The translations under genes and the position numbers were made by a program. Under the pieces are notes generated by a model. The model saw only the letters and a list, made by a program, of their open reading frames with translations, was not told the DNA's origin and searched no databases. 64,000 nucleotides of DNA from Rhizobium aethiopicum (GTDB lineage Bacteria > Pseudomonadota > Alphaproteobacteria > Rhizobiales > Rhizobiaceae): contig NZ_JACIFV010000018.1 of assembly GCF_014197535.1 (NCBI RefSeq), forward strand, positions 62,001 to 126,000, written 5' to 3'. Of the stretch, positions 8,712 through 16,445 are shown piece by piece. How positions within the stretch are numbered: the first letter of the stretch is position 1; each line of letters opens with the position of its first letter.

Positions 8712-9275
8712 TCAGTGCTTCGGCTTGAGAACGGGGAAGGCCGCCTGCGCGGAATCTTCGAGTGCCGCCTGTTCTTCGCTGTCGCGCACGAGCTCAGCGG
8801 TCGTCACGTCGATGCGGTCGGTCACGATGGCAAAAGCGTCCCAGAGAAGGATGAAAAAGGCCGGGACGCCAAAGGCGAGCCCGGCGCCGTAGAAGACGCC
8901 CATCGAAATGCCGGTCGCCGGGGCCGAGACGTGAAGATTGATCAGCGTCTGGGCCCAGCTGCCGCTGATCATCAGCCAGGTGGCGACCAGCATCATTCCA
9001 TAGCCGAGGAGCACGGCGAGCTTCGCGAGCGGTTTCGGGAGGCGGATGATGAGGGAGTCGACGCCGAGATGGGCATGCTCGCGCATTGCCACCACCGCGC
9101 CGAGGAAAGTCAGCCATATGAAGAAGATGCGCGACAGCTCTTCCGACGAGGTGATGCCTTGGTTGAAGGCATAACGCAATACGACGTTCCCGAAGACGAG
9201 GACGACCATGCCCGCCAGCAACAGGGCGATCGTTGCTTTCAGCGCTAAGAAATAAAAGTCGATAATACGGGTCAT
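8712..9275 (-). CDS. dctQ: TRAP transporter small permease, DctQ subunit
   Basis: A 187-residue protein with four hydrophobic segments; the motif TSSEELSRIFFIWLTFLGA is characteristic of DctQ subunits. ATG at 9275 is chosen because GGAGG lies 5 nt upstream; an upstream ATG at 9287 lacks a site. It is the first gene of the minus-strand TRAP/quinate series, so the promoter should lie between 9276 and 9555, where a TetR-type palindrome is found. Confidence 0.88.
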   Translation of the reverse strand: MTRIIDFYFLALKATIALLLAGMVVLVFGNVVLRYAFNQGITSSEELSRIFFIWLTFLGAVVAMREHAHLGVDSLIIRLPKPLAKLAVLLGYGMMLVATWLMISGSWAQTLINLHVSAPATGISMGVFYGAGLAFGVPAFFILLWDAFAIVTDRIDVTTAELVRDSEEQAALEDSAQAAFPVLKPKH

Positions 9276-9398
9276 TCGCTCCTCCAAGCGCGGCCTTGTT
9301 TAGGCCGTCCGCCGACCATCCGTCAGACATGCGAAAGCATGCCGTGACCGAACAATTGCCGTCGCGATCAATTCCTCCATTGTCGCGCTTCCAAAATG

Positions 9399-9414
9399 TA
9401 CTAACTAGTTCGTA
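9399..9414. promoter_or_regulatory. Probable TetR-family operator between dctQ and the TetR gene
   Basis: TACTAACTAGTTCGTA is a 16-bp inverted repeat with seven of eight base pairs matching (TAC-N-AACTAGTT-N-GTA). Size and symmetry fit TetR-family operators. It is the clearest palindrome in the 280-bp divergent intergenic region, about 124 nt from dctQ and 142 nt from the TetR start, so it could control both directions. Confidence 0.6.
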
Positions 9415-9555
9415 TGTCAAGCGTCATCTATTGAAACATGTGGCCAACGTGAATAAGACTGACGGAAAGACAGATGGAGACGTTCGCTTCGAACGCCGCC
9501 CACAGTCTGAATTCCCTATGCACGACAATAAGTTAGAGGATCGGCAATCAGGCTC

Positions 9556-10194
9556 ATGGCGGAACGGGGCGAAAACGGCCGGAAGAACGATCCACAGCAG
9601 ACGAAGGAAGATATCCTGCTCGTCGCAACCGAGGAATTCTCCACTCATGGGCTTGCCGGCGCCCGCGTCGATGCGATCGCCGAGAAGACGCGCACCTCGA
9701 AGCGGATGATCTATTATTATTTCGGCAGCAAGGAAGGGCTCTATCTTGCCGTGCTCGAGCAGTCCTACCGCAAGATCCGCTCGCTGGAATCCGATCTGCA
9801 TCTGTCCAATCTCGAGCCGGAAGAGGCGTTGCGGACGCTGATTTCAACGACCTTCGATCACGACGAGGCCAATCCCGATTTCGTCCGTCTCGTCAGCATC
9901 GAGAACATCCATCATGCCGCCCATATGCTTCGCTCCGAGGCGATCCGCGATCTCAACGTCTCGGTCATCGAAACCATTGCCGGCATATTGGAGCGCGGTT
10001 TCGACCAGGGTGTCTTCCGGCGCAAGGCCGACCCGATCGACATCCATATGATGATTAGCGCCTTCTGCTTCTTCCGGGTCTCGAACCGCTATACGTTCGG
10101 CACGATCTTCCGGCGCAATCTCTCGGACGGCGACACCATCGAGCGCCATCGCGGAATGATCGCCGATGCCGTCGTCAGCTATCTGAAAAGCTGA
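9556..10194 (+). CDS. TetR-family regulator of the quinate/shikimate module
   Basis: A 212-residue protein with an N-terminal TetR helix-turn-helix (ATEEFSTHGLAGARVDAIAE, then SKRMIYYYFGSKEGLY) and a helical C-terminal ligand domain. It is transcribed divergently from the DctQMP-aroE-quiC series, and a palindrome lies between them. Repression relieved by a pathway compound is the expected mode. The ligand cannot be read from sequence. It ends 13 nt from the convergent histidine kinase gene. Confidence 0.85.
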   Translation: MAERGENGRKNDPQQTKEDILLVATEEFSTHGLAGARVDAIAEKTRTSKRMIYYYFGSKEGLYLAVLEQSYRKIRSLESDLHLSNLEPEEALRTLISTTFDHDEANPDFVRLVSIENIHHAAHMLRSEAIRDLNVSVIETIAGILERGFDQGVFRRKADPIDIHMMISAFCFFRVSNRYTFGTIFRRNLSDGDTIERHRGMIADAVVSYLKS

Positions 10195-10207
10195 CGGCGC
10201 GGTCTCC

Positions 10208-11233
10208 TCAGCCGCGCTGGGAAAGCAAGGGTATCGCAATCTCGAATTCGGCGCCGGCGCCGGTCGTCTGCCGAAGGTGGATCGTGCCGCCGTGGGAGCT
10301 GAGCATGGCATGGACGATGCCGAGCCCCATGCCGGTGCCGCCCTCTTCGCGGCGGGTCGAGAAGAACGGCTGAAAGATGCGGTCGCGGTTTTCCTCGGAA
10401 ATACCGCTGCCGTCGTCACGGACGAGAATGAGCGCTGTTCGGGTGTCGGCCGACACTGTGAATTCAAGCAGCGCGGCGCCGTGCTGAAGGGCGTTGTCGG
10501 CAAGGTTGGCGAAGACGATGGACGCCGCCTCGTCGGGAAGCGCAATCAATGACTCCGTATCGCCTGTCCCTGAGATATCAAGAGCGGGAAATCGGTGGCG
10601 CAGTAGGGCCATGACGCTTGCAATGCTGCTTCCGCCCCCGGTCATCGGCATTTCCGCCTGTGCAAGTTCCCTCAGCCGCTGCAGCAAGGCGTCGAGACGG
10701 ACAGCGTCGGCGGCGATGTTGTCCAGAAAGTGCAGGCGTTGCGCCTTCGTCATCGCTCTGTCGGCATCATCATCGCGCAGAAGCTCCGCCGCGCCCCGAA
10801 TGGCCGTCAGCGGCGATTTCAATTCGTGGGACACATGTGCGGCAAAGGAGCGGACATATTCGGTGCGGTCGACCAGTTTTCCCGCGAGATCGAGGAAGCT
10901 CTGCGACAACACGGCGATCTCCCGCGTCCCATAGCTTTCAAGCGGACGGATCGCTGCCTTGCCGCCGCGGGCGATCTCATCCGTCCGGGCGATGAGGGCG
11001 TCGATGGGGCCAGTGATGGTGCGCGTCAGCACATAGGCGACGGCGAGCGTCAGCACGAGAACGACGACGAGGGCGATGATCTCCACCGGCTCCATCCGGT
11101 TCGCGCTCGCCTCCGTCGCGCGAAACCAGATGACGATCAGGACAGGCAGCGCCATCACCGTGAGAAGCACCGCGTAGACGATCAGCGCCAGCGGCGGCCG
11201 CCATTTCACCCGGACTTTCGGCGCCGGCATCAC
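10208..11233 (-). CDS. Two-component sensor histidine kinase
   Basis: A 341-residue kinase with two hydrophobic segments near residues 14-36 and 50-70 and almost no periplasmic loop, so it probably senses within or near the membrane. A HAMP-like linker (TRTITGPIDALIARTDEIA) precedes the HisKA site VSHELKSPL with phospho-acceptor His136. The ATPase domain shows ANLADNALQHG, RDDGSGISEENRDRIFQPFF and GTGMGLGIVHAML. It overlaps the response-regulator gene by 4 nt (ATGA), so the pair is translationally coupled. The arrangement recalls CreBC with CreD, but the kinase is too short to name it so. Confidence 0.88.
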   Translation of the reverse strand: MMPAPKVRVKWRPPLALIVYAVLLTVMALPVLIVIWFRATEASANRMEPVEIIALVVVLVLTLAVAYVLTRTITGPIDALIARTDEIARGGKAAIRPLESYGTREIAVLSQSFLDLAGKLVDRTEYVRSFAAHVSHELKSPLTAIRGAAELLRDDDADRAMTKAQRLHFLDNIAADAVRLDALLQRLRELAQAEMPMTGGGSSIASVMALLRHRFPALDISGTGDTESLIALPDEAASIVFANLADNALQHGAALLEFTVSADTRTALILVRDDGSGISEENRDRIFQPFFSTRREEGGTGMGLGIVHAMLSSHGGTIHLRQTTGAGAEFEIAIPLLSQRG

Positions 11234-11937
11234 GCCTTCCTCCCGATTTCACCGCCGAGCTTGAAGCCGATGCCGTGAACGGTTGCGATGACCCCGGAGC
11301 CGCCGGCGGCAGCCAATTTGGCCCTGATATTGCGGATATGGCTGTCGATCGTGCGATCGGCGACATAGGTGCCGGCGCCGTAGGCCGCCTCCATCAATTG
11401 CTCGCGGCTGAAGACCATACTGGGCCGTGACAGCAATGCGTTCAGGATGGCGAATTCGAGCGCCGTCATCGCAATAGCGCTCTTGCCGAACATAACGGTC
11501 CTGCCGGCGCGATCCAGGCTGAGCTCGCCGGCGACGAGCGTGGCGTGGCGCCTGTCAGGCCCCGCTTCATTGCCACTGCGCTTCAGGATCGCCTTCACCC
11601 GCGCCACGAGTTCACGCGGGCTGAAAGGCTTCGTCACATAGTCGTCCCCGCCGATTTCGAGCCCCAATATCCTGTCAATCTCCTCGTCGCGCGCCGACAG
11701 AAACAGGATCGGCAATCCTGACGTCGTGCGGATCTGACGGCAGACTTCCAGACCGTCCATACCGGGCATACCGATGTCGAGAATGATCAGATCGATGTTG
11801 CCGCGGCGGAAGACCGCCATCGCCTCGGTGCCGTTGCGGGCCGCCATCGATGCCAAGTCGGCGCGCTCAAGGGCAAAACAGATCACATCGCGGATATGAG
11901 GCTCGTCATCGACGACGAGAATGCGGGGCGCCATCAC
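11230..11937 (-). CDS. OmpR-family response regulator
   Basis: A 235-residue protein with a receiver domain (acidic pocket DDE at 10-12, phospho-acceptor Asp54 in LDIGMPGMDG, Lys near 106 in DDYVTKPFSP) and a C-terminal winged helix (FSREQLMEAAYG, VADRTIDSHIRNIRAKL). It pairs with the overlapping kinase and lies 42 nt downstream of the DUF4173-like gene, in the same direction. The likely signal is envelope-related because of the membrane-protein neighbour (inference). Confidence 0.9.
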   Translation of the reverse strand: MMAPRILVVDDEPHIRDVICFALERADLASMAARNGTEAMAVFRRGNIDLIILDIGMPGMDGLEVCRQIRTTSGLPILFLSARDEEIDRILGLEIGGDDYVTKPFSPRELVARVKAILKRSGNEAGPDRRHATLVAGELSLDRAGRTVMFGKSAIAMTALEFAILNALLSRPSMVFSREQLMEAAYGAGTYVADRTIDSHIRNIRAKLAAAGGSGVIATVHGIGFKLGGEIGRKA

Positions 11938-11979
11938 CGGTCCTGTACTGGTTGTCGTGCCTGTTGTTATCGTTCTGTC

Positions 11980-13474
11980 CTATCTTGCAATGGCTGCAGG
12001 GGCCAGAAGATAGCTCTCCAGCCGCGCCGCCCGGAAGGTCCAGTTCCGCCAGTCACTCCGGCGCATGCCGAAATTCCTGGCGAGGTAGTACCGAACTGTC
12101 ACCGCTTCGCTCCTCCGGTCGATCAGGTGTTCCGGCAGCATGCTGAGATAAAGATCGAGCGCCGGAATGACGGAGGGGCCGAGCGAGGAGAGATAAGCAA
12201 GGTCGAGCGGCGGGCCTTCCTGGCTGATCTCCTGGCTATGGTAGACATTGAAGCGGGCGATGAACGCCGGGAAATTGATGAAGGCGCTGATGTAGAGAAC
12301 CGTCACGAGAGAGGCGAGGTTAGCCGCGATCAGCCACTGGTTGGATCGGTTGAGCAGAATGCGCAGCAGGATCAGGACGAGGCCGATGGCGACGAGACCC
12401 ATCCAAAGACCGGCGGCGACACGCAGTTCGGTCAGCGAATAGGCTTCGACGTAAAGCCCGAGCCGCAGCATCGACGACAGGCAGAGAAGGACGTTCTGGG
12501 CAATCCAGGCGTGGACAAGGCCGCGGATGAGCGGACTATAATCGCCGGGGCCGCCGCGTCGCATGGCAACGAGGACGAAACCGGCGGCAAGCAGCGCGGT
12601 CGCAATCAGCGGATAGGCACCGCGATGAGCGTATTCGGCATGGCTCATGTGATCGGGCAGATCCGCGCCGCCCCAGAGATAGACGAGATCAAGGAGCGTC
12701 TGCACGGCAAAGACGGCATTGAACAGGACGAGCGACCGCAGCAGCGAGGCGTGGCCGAGCGGCGCATTTCTGGAGGGCACGATCATTTGTCCTGCCGGCC
12801 TGCGACCGCGCACCACGCCGCTTCAAACGCGGCCGCAGCATCGCCCAAACCACGATGGCGGTCATCAACCAGAAGCCGATCCGCCAAGGGTCGAGGAACT
12901 GCAGCAGAATGCCGAAATCGATGCTCCGCAACGCGATCTCGATAAGCGGGTTCGCAGCCGCAAAGAGAGACACGAAGACCGCGGCGAGAACGAGAGGCAT
13001 GATCCAGAGGGCAATGCTCTGCTGAACGCCGGTTAGGGATAGATGGTTACCCGGTGTCGCAAGATATTTCCTGATATCCCCGACAAGTCGCAAGGGAATG
13101 ACAAGTGCGAAACGGCAAAATACTAGAGGCAGCGCGGTTGGCCGGCGAGGCATGAGCTTGGCGCTGATGAGAGCAACCAACATCAGCGCGCCGAGGCAAA
13201 AGGCAAGGCCCGTGAGTGAGGGCGCTTCCAGCAGGGGAGCCGCAGCCAGGACCAGAAAGCTCACGAGAAGAGCCGCCGTCGAAGACGATGGCGGCTTGCG
13301 CGCCGAGAACAGAATGCCGACGCAGACCGCAACAGCAAAGAGGAAAAGATTGATCCCGGGCGCGTGGCCAAAGATCAGAAAGTCGGCAAGCGCCACCAGC
13401 GCAAGCAGCGCGGCGACCCGGCCGCTGCCGCGCCTGATGGGCATCGGTTGTGTCAGGATGTCGGCTGTGTCCAT
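11980..13474 (-). pseudogene. DUF4173-like multi-pass membrane protein, broken by a frameshift
   Basis: Two minus-strand frames carry consecutive halves of one membrane protein. The N-terminal half starts at ATG 13474 (GAGGAG upstream) with MDTADILTQ, encodes several membrane segments and becomes implausible Arg/Ala-rich sequence after LRPRLKRR, stopping at 12689. The C-terminal half is in the next frame from about 12822 to 11980 (SLVLFNAVFAVQTLLDLVYL, YLWGGADLPDHMSHAEYAHRG cut short here, RNWTFRAARLES). That frame is closed upstream by TGA at 12823-12825, so the shift lies near 12800-12822 and equals one extra base (or two missing). Restored length would be about 495 residues. It precedes the response regulator and kinase genes. 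It may be a true lesion or a sequence error. Confidence 0.7.
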
Positions 13475-13629
13475 TGGTGCTCCTCTTGCGGATGCCGAGT
13501 TTCGATCGCGATGAGCGTATTTCCCAACCTTGCCTCGATAGGAATCTCGGTCAGCCACCATCCGTCCTTGCGCAGGCGATCCGGCAAGGTGGGCGATGTG
13601 AGGCGCGGCGGGATATCGCTTTTGCTCAT
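13453..13629 (-). CDS. Small hypothetical protein upstream of the DUF4173-like gene
   Basis: A 58-residue frame from ATG 13629 to TGA 13453, beginning MSKSDIPPRLTSPTLPDRLR and containing KDGWWLTEIP. Composition looks protein-like, with few rare codons. It overlaps the start of the DUF4173-like gene by 22 nt, so the GAGGAG of that gene lies inside this frame, typical of translational coupling. No good ribosome-binding site is seen before 13629. I do not recognise a family. Confidence 0.4.
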   Translation of the reverse strand: MSKSDIPPRLTSPTLPDRLRKDGWWLTEIPIEARLGNTLIAIETRHPQEEHQWTQPTS

Positions 13630-13868
13630 GGCGGGAAGATGCCGCGCCGGATTGCAGATTTTGTGCAGAGTGTGAGGAGCAATTCAGGAGATTGTCTGAT
13701 CGGGAAGTCATGGAGGGTCGCTCCGGCTCACAGCGGGCGTGACGGCGGATGGGAATTCCCCGATCCCTCCGGAGCGCGATGACGACCGTCACCCCGCCGG
13801 TTCACGGGGATGGCCAGTCGAAATCAACTAAGGAAGCGGGGAATATCGCCGGTCGACGAGCAAGGACC

Positions 13869-14057
13869 TCATCGGTATCGAGGCGCACGCCTGGCATTAT
13901 GAAGCAACTCGCAGGCTGTCGCGAATGGCCCGAAGAGTTTGAGCAACAACGCTTGCTGCTCGACATCTATCCGATGGCGAGCGCAGAACTCGGTGACAGA
14001 CCAGACTTTCGTTAGATCGTCCGTTTCAATTTGTTTGGGTTCGATGTGTTCGGTCAA
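13869..14057 (-). CDS. Small conserved-looking hypothetical protein (62 aa)
   Basis: The frame starts at TTG 14057 with GGAGG eight nt upstream and reads MTEHIEPKQIETDDLTKVWS at the N-terminus and ACELLHNARRAPRYR at the C-terminus. It is soluble, rich in charged residues and contains EFCARHRIDVEQQALLLKLF, a plausible helix pair. Similar short proteins occur widely in rhizobia as far as I recall, but I assign no function. A 22-bp inverted repeat lies 49 nt upstream of the start. Confidence 0.6.
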   Translation of the reverse strand: MTEHIEPKQIETDDLTKVWSVTEFCARHRIDVEQQALLLKLFGPFATACELLHNARRAPRYR

Positions 14058-14105
14058 GGGCGTGTCCTCCGACCATCGAGACTACGACGGCCTCTCCTAT
14101 ATAAG

Positions 14106-14127
14106 AACTAGCTAAAAAGAGCTAGTT
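14106..14127. promoter_or_regulatory. Inverted repeat upstream of the 62-aa gene
   Basis: AACTAGCT (14106-14113) and AGCTAGTT (14120-14127) form perfect 8-bp arms around a 6-nt spacer. On the minus strand TTGCAA is followed about 17 nt later by an AT-rich stretch, so the repeat would lie between or over promoter elements. It may be an operator. It also shares the core AACTAG with the TetR-type site at 9399, perhaps by chance. Confidence 0.4.
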
Positions 14128-14161
14128 TTGCAACCCCTTGCTCCAACAGCGGCGCATATAC

Positions 14162-14188
14162 AAAAAGCCCGCCGATTGCGCGGCGGGC
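14162..14188 (-). terminator. Rho-independent terminator
   Basis: On the minus strand the stem GCCCGCCG/CGGCGGGC (8 bp, 6-nt loop) is followed directly by five T. It lies 14 nt past the stop of the short VCBS-like frame and matches a classical intrinsic terminator. Confidence 0.8.
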
Positions 14189-14202
14189 CTCTTGTCTCAC
14201 GA

Positions 14203-14349
14203 TCAAACACCGACGCCGTCGGGATGAGCGTCCGTGCCGGTGATGTCGAGCGTCACCAGGGCAGTGTCCGTATGGCCTTCGCCGTCGGAGATCTTGTAGT
14301 AACGGAGAACTTCCGTGTAGGTCTGACCATCGTTCAGATCGCTCGTCAT
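14203..14349 (-). pseudogene. 3' remnant of a VCBS/cadherin-like repeat protein gene
   Basis: A 48-residue frame (ATG 14349 to TGA 14203) contains YTEVLRYYKISDGEGHTDTA followed by LVTLDITGTDAHPDG. This closely resembles the last beta-sandwich of VCBS or RTX-adhesin repeat proteins, which often end repeats in VTLxITGTND. Upstream in frame is a stop within the AT-rich stretch around 14375, and no export signal or other repeats are present. The frame is followed by a good terminator. I read it as the degraded 3' end of a large surface-protein gene; a short autonomous gene cannot be excluded. Confidence 0.55.
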
Positions 14350-14797
14350 TACGTACGCCGCTTCAATCAAATTTGAAGCAATTTAGAACAATTTACACGC
14401 GGTAAACTTGAAGGAACTTCTGTGGCGACTAGGTTACGGCGGCGTTTTTCTGGTGCTGCTTTATGGTGTCCGCACTCCATTGCAATCCCCATCGCCGCCA
14501 CCTATTTTTAGAGCCGAACCCGATCCCGTCGGTCACTCAAGCAGTGCCGACTCGTCAAAGAACGTAAAGGATCGGCGGTGGGCGTCATCCGCGCGCGCTA
14601 TGGGCAATCCCAGCAACAAACGATGAATCCGGCCGCGGCCGGCAGAGGATTTCTTTTTGAGCGACGAAACACAGCGACTGCGATTGCGGTCGTAGGCCAG
14701 GCATTTCAGCCTCTTTAGCCGCAGCGAATGTAGACGCCGATCGCCGCGCAGTTCGGCTGAAAGACGATCGACACTCATCCAACAAGGAGAATTCGAC
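14350..14797. other. Intergenic stretch upstream of rpsU, no supported gene
   Basis: This 450-nt stretch is less G/C-biased than its surroundings near 14370-14410. A TTG-initiated frame at 14408-14626 (plus) would give a 72-residue protein with one hydrophobic segment near its start, but it has no ribosome-binding site and mixed codon use. The 3' part presumably holds the rpsU promoter and leader. No clear promoter hexamers or hairpin terminator were found. Confidence 0.4.
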
Positions 14798-15031
14798 ATG
14801 CAGGTACTCGTCAGAGACAACAATGTCGATCAGGCCCTCAGGGCCTTGAAGAAGAAAATGCAGCGCGAAGGGTTGTTCCGCGAAATGAAGGAGCGGCGCG
14901 CCTATGAGAAACCGTCCGAACGCCGCGTCCGGGAAAAGGCGCAGGCGATCAGCCGGCAGCGAAAGGCTGCACGCAAGAAGATGCAGCGTGAAGGGCTGCT
15001 GGTCGGGCGCAAGCGGACGGCCGCGCGTTAG
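14798..15031 (+). CDS. rpsU: 30S ribosomal protein S21
   Basis: A 77-residue, very basic protein starting MQVLVRDNNVDQALRALKKK, the S21 signature, with a charged C-terminal tail that repeats KKMQREGL. AAGGAG lies 8 nt upstream of the ATG. S21 sits near the anti-Shine-Dalgarno end of 16S rRNA and affects initiation. Rhizobia often carry more than one rpsU copy; that this is an accessory copy is an inference from its isolated position among small stress genes. Confidence 0.95.
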   Translation: MQVLVRDNNVDQALRALKKKMQREGLFREMKERRAYEKPSERRVREKAQAISRQRKAARKKMQREGLLVGRKRTAAR

Positions 15032-15077
15032 AATCCTGCCCCGGTCTCAGCGGTTACATTCCCCGAAAGGATAGACA

Positions 15078-15272
15078 ATGGACGAATTGAATAGCCTCAC
15101 CATTTCGGAGGAACGCCTCGAGGATTGCCGCGACGTCGTGGAGCCGGATTTGCAGGAGCTGATCCAGCGCGCACTGACATCGGGCTTTTCACGGGAGGAA
15201 ATCCTCATAGCAGTCAGCGAATTGGTCGCAGAAGATTTCGCGATGGTCATGGAAACCCCGAGCGTGCATTGA
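15078..15272 (+). CDS. Small acidic hypothetical protein
   Basis: A 64-residue acidic protein starting MDELNSLTISEERLEDC, with AAAGGA 6 nt upstream of ATG. The sequence is predicted helical (DLQELIQRALTSGFSREEIL, then IAVSELVAEDFAMVME). It lies 46 nt after rpsU and 16 nt before the AlkB-like gene, probably co-transcribed. I do not recognise the family. Confidence 0.6.
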   Translation: MDELNSLTISEERLEDCRDVVEPDLQELIQRALTSGFSREEILIAVSELVAEDFAMVMETPSVH

Positions 15273-15288
15273 GGAACGAGCGGTTACC

Positions 15289-15861
15289 ATGATGGCACAG
15301 AAGGATCTCTTTGGTGGGGCCGACGATGGCTTTCCTGAGGGTTTCCGATATTCGCGGGATATTGTGCCCGCCGATCTGCAGCGCTCGCTTCTCGAAGCAA
15401 TACCTGTCCTGCCGTTCAAAGCCTTCGACTTTCATGGGTTCGAAGGCAAACGCAGGACCGTCTCCTTCGGCTGGAGATACGATTTCGAGAGTCAGCGCAT
15501 GAGAAAGGCAGAGGAAATACCGTCATGGCTGCTCCCCATTCGCGAGACCGCCGCACGCTTCGCGGATATCGTGCCGGAGGCGCTCGAACATGCTCTCGTG
15601 ACGGAATACGCCGCCGGCGCGCCAATCGGCTGGCACAAGGATAAATCCGTGTTCGGCCGGGTCGTCGGCATCTCCCTGCTTTCGTCCTGCACCTTCAGGC
15701 TGAGGCGCCGGAACGGCGACAGGTGGCAACGGCGATCGCTCGTGCTTGAACCCGGCTCTGCCTATCTCATGGCCGGGGCCTCAAGAACGCTCTGGGAGCA
15801 TTCCATCCCGCCTGTCGATCGACTGCGTTATTCAATCACCTTCCGGGAATTGGCCACGTAA
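15289..15861 (+). CDS. AlkB-like 2-oxoglutarate/Fe(II)-dependent dioxygenase
   Basis: A 190-residue protein with the AlkB iron triad: His116 and Asp118 in GWHKDKSVFG and His171 in LWEHSIPP. The 2-oxoglutarate and substrate arginines are in RLRYSITFR (Arg180, Arg186), close to the RxNxTxR of AlkB. The family oxidatively demethylates alkylated DNA or RNA bases; some bacterial members act on tRNA. The start ATG at 15289 follows GAGGAACGAG. The position behind rpsU and a small acidic gene suggests a stress-linked group. Confidence 0.85.
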   Translation: MMAQKDLFGGADDGFPEGFRYSRDIVPADLQRSLLEAIPVLPFKAFDFHGFEGKRRTVSFGWRYDFESQRMRKAEEIPSWLLPIRETAARFADIVPEALEHALVTEYAAGAPIGWHKDKSVFGRVVGISLLSSCTFRLRRRNGDRWQRRSLVLEPGSAYLMAGASRTLWEHSIPPVDRLRYSITFRELAT

Positions 15862-15921
15862 ACCGCGGAACATCGGCTCCAGCAGATGGTTACTCCGTCT
15901 TTCGCACAAATGGAGATGACG

Positions 15922-16401
15922 ATGGCCGAGCAGGATGACGCGACACGCGTATGGGAGTTGATCGACAAAATAGGGTTCTGCATGTTGACGACCCGCAACG
16001 GCGACAATCTACGCGCCCGGCCAATGTCCGCCTACAGCGCGCAACTTGAAAACGCGGTCTATTTTCTGACTGATCTCGCCAGTCACAAGGATGATGAGGT
16101 CGCCTGCTGGCCGAACGTCTGCCTGGCCTTTGCCGACACCAAGGCACAGAAATATGTTTCCGTATCAGGGACGGCCGAGGTGCAGAACGATCGCGAGAAG
16201 ATCCGTGAATTGTGGGCCACTCCGGCAAAGGCCTGGTGGGACAATCCCGACGATCCCTCCATCCGCATCCTCAAAGTCACCCCGTCTTCGGCTGAATATT
16301 GGGACAGCCCCGGCACCATCATCAGCTATATCAAAATGGCGGCCGCAGCGGTCACAAACAGCAAACCGGATATGGGCGACAATGCCGAGGTCACGCTCTG
16401 A
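15922..16401 (+). CDS. Pyridoxamine 5'-phosphate oxidase-like flavin-binding protein (general stress type)
   Basis: A 159-residue split-barrel protein: MAEQDDATRVWELIDKIGFC, then MLTTRNGDNLRARPMS, VYFLTDLASHKDDEV and YVSVSGTAEV are typical of the general-stress-protein 26 branch of the PNPOx-like family, which binds FMN or F420 rather than acting in B6 synthesis. The ATG at 15922 has GGAG 6 nt upstream and gives the usual N-terminus; in-frame ATGs exist at 15886, 15910 and 15916. It follows the AlkB-like gene by about 60 nt. Confidence 0.8.
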   Translation: MAEQDDATRVWELIDKIGFCMLTTRNGDNLRARPMSAYSAQLENAVYFLTDLASHKDDEVACWPNVCLAFADTKAQKYVSVSGTAEVQNDREKIRELWATPAKAWWDNPDDPSIRILKVTPSSAEYWDSPGTIISYIKMAAAAVTNSKPDMGDNAEVTL

Positions 16402-16445
16402 GACACAGGCGCGGAGGCCGAAGGCATGCCGCTCGCCAACCGACG

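Noticed and set aside
10208..13474. Naming the two-component locus creBCD
   Set aside because: The kinase is much shorter than CreC and lacks its periplasmic domain; the membrane protein looks like DUF4173 rather than CreD.
14408..14626. 72-residue TTG-initiated frame with one hydrophobic segment
   Set aside because: No ribosome-binding site, mixed codon use and no recognisable family; mentioned only in the gap entry.
15922..16401. True pyridoxamine phosphate oxidase acting with PdxI
   Set aside because: The sequence follows the general-stress split-barrel branch and lacks the PdxH-type PLP-binding C-terminus.
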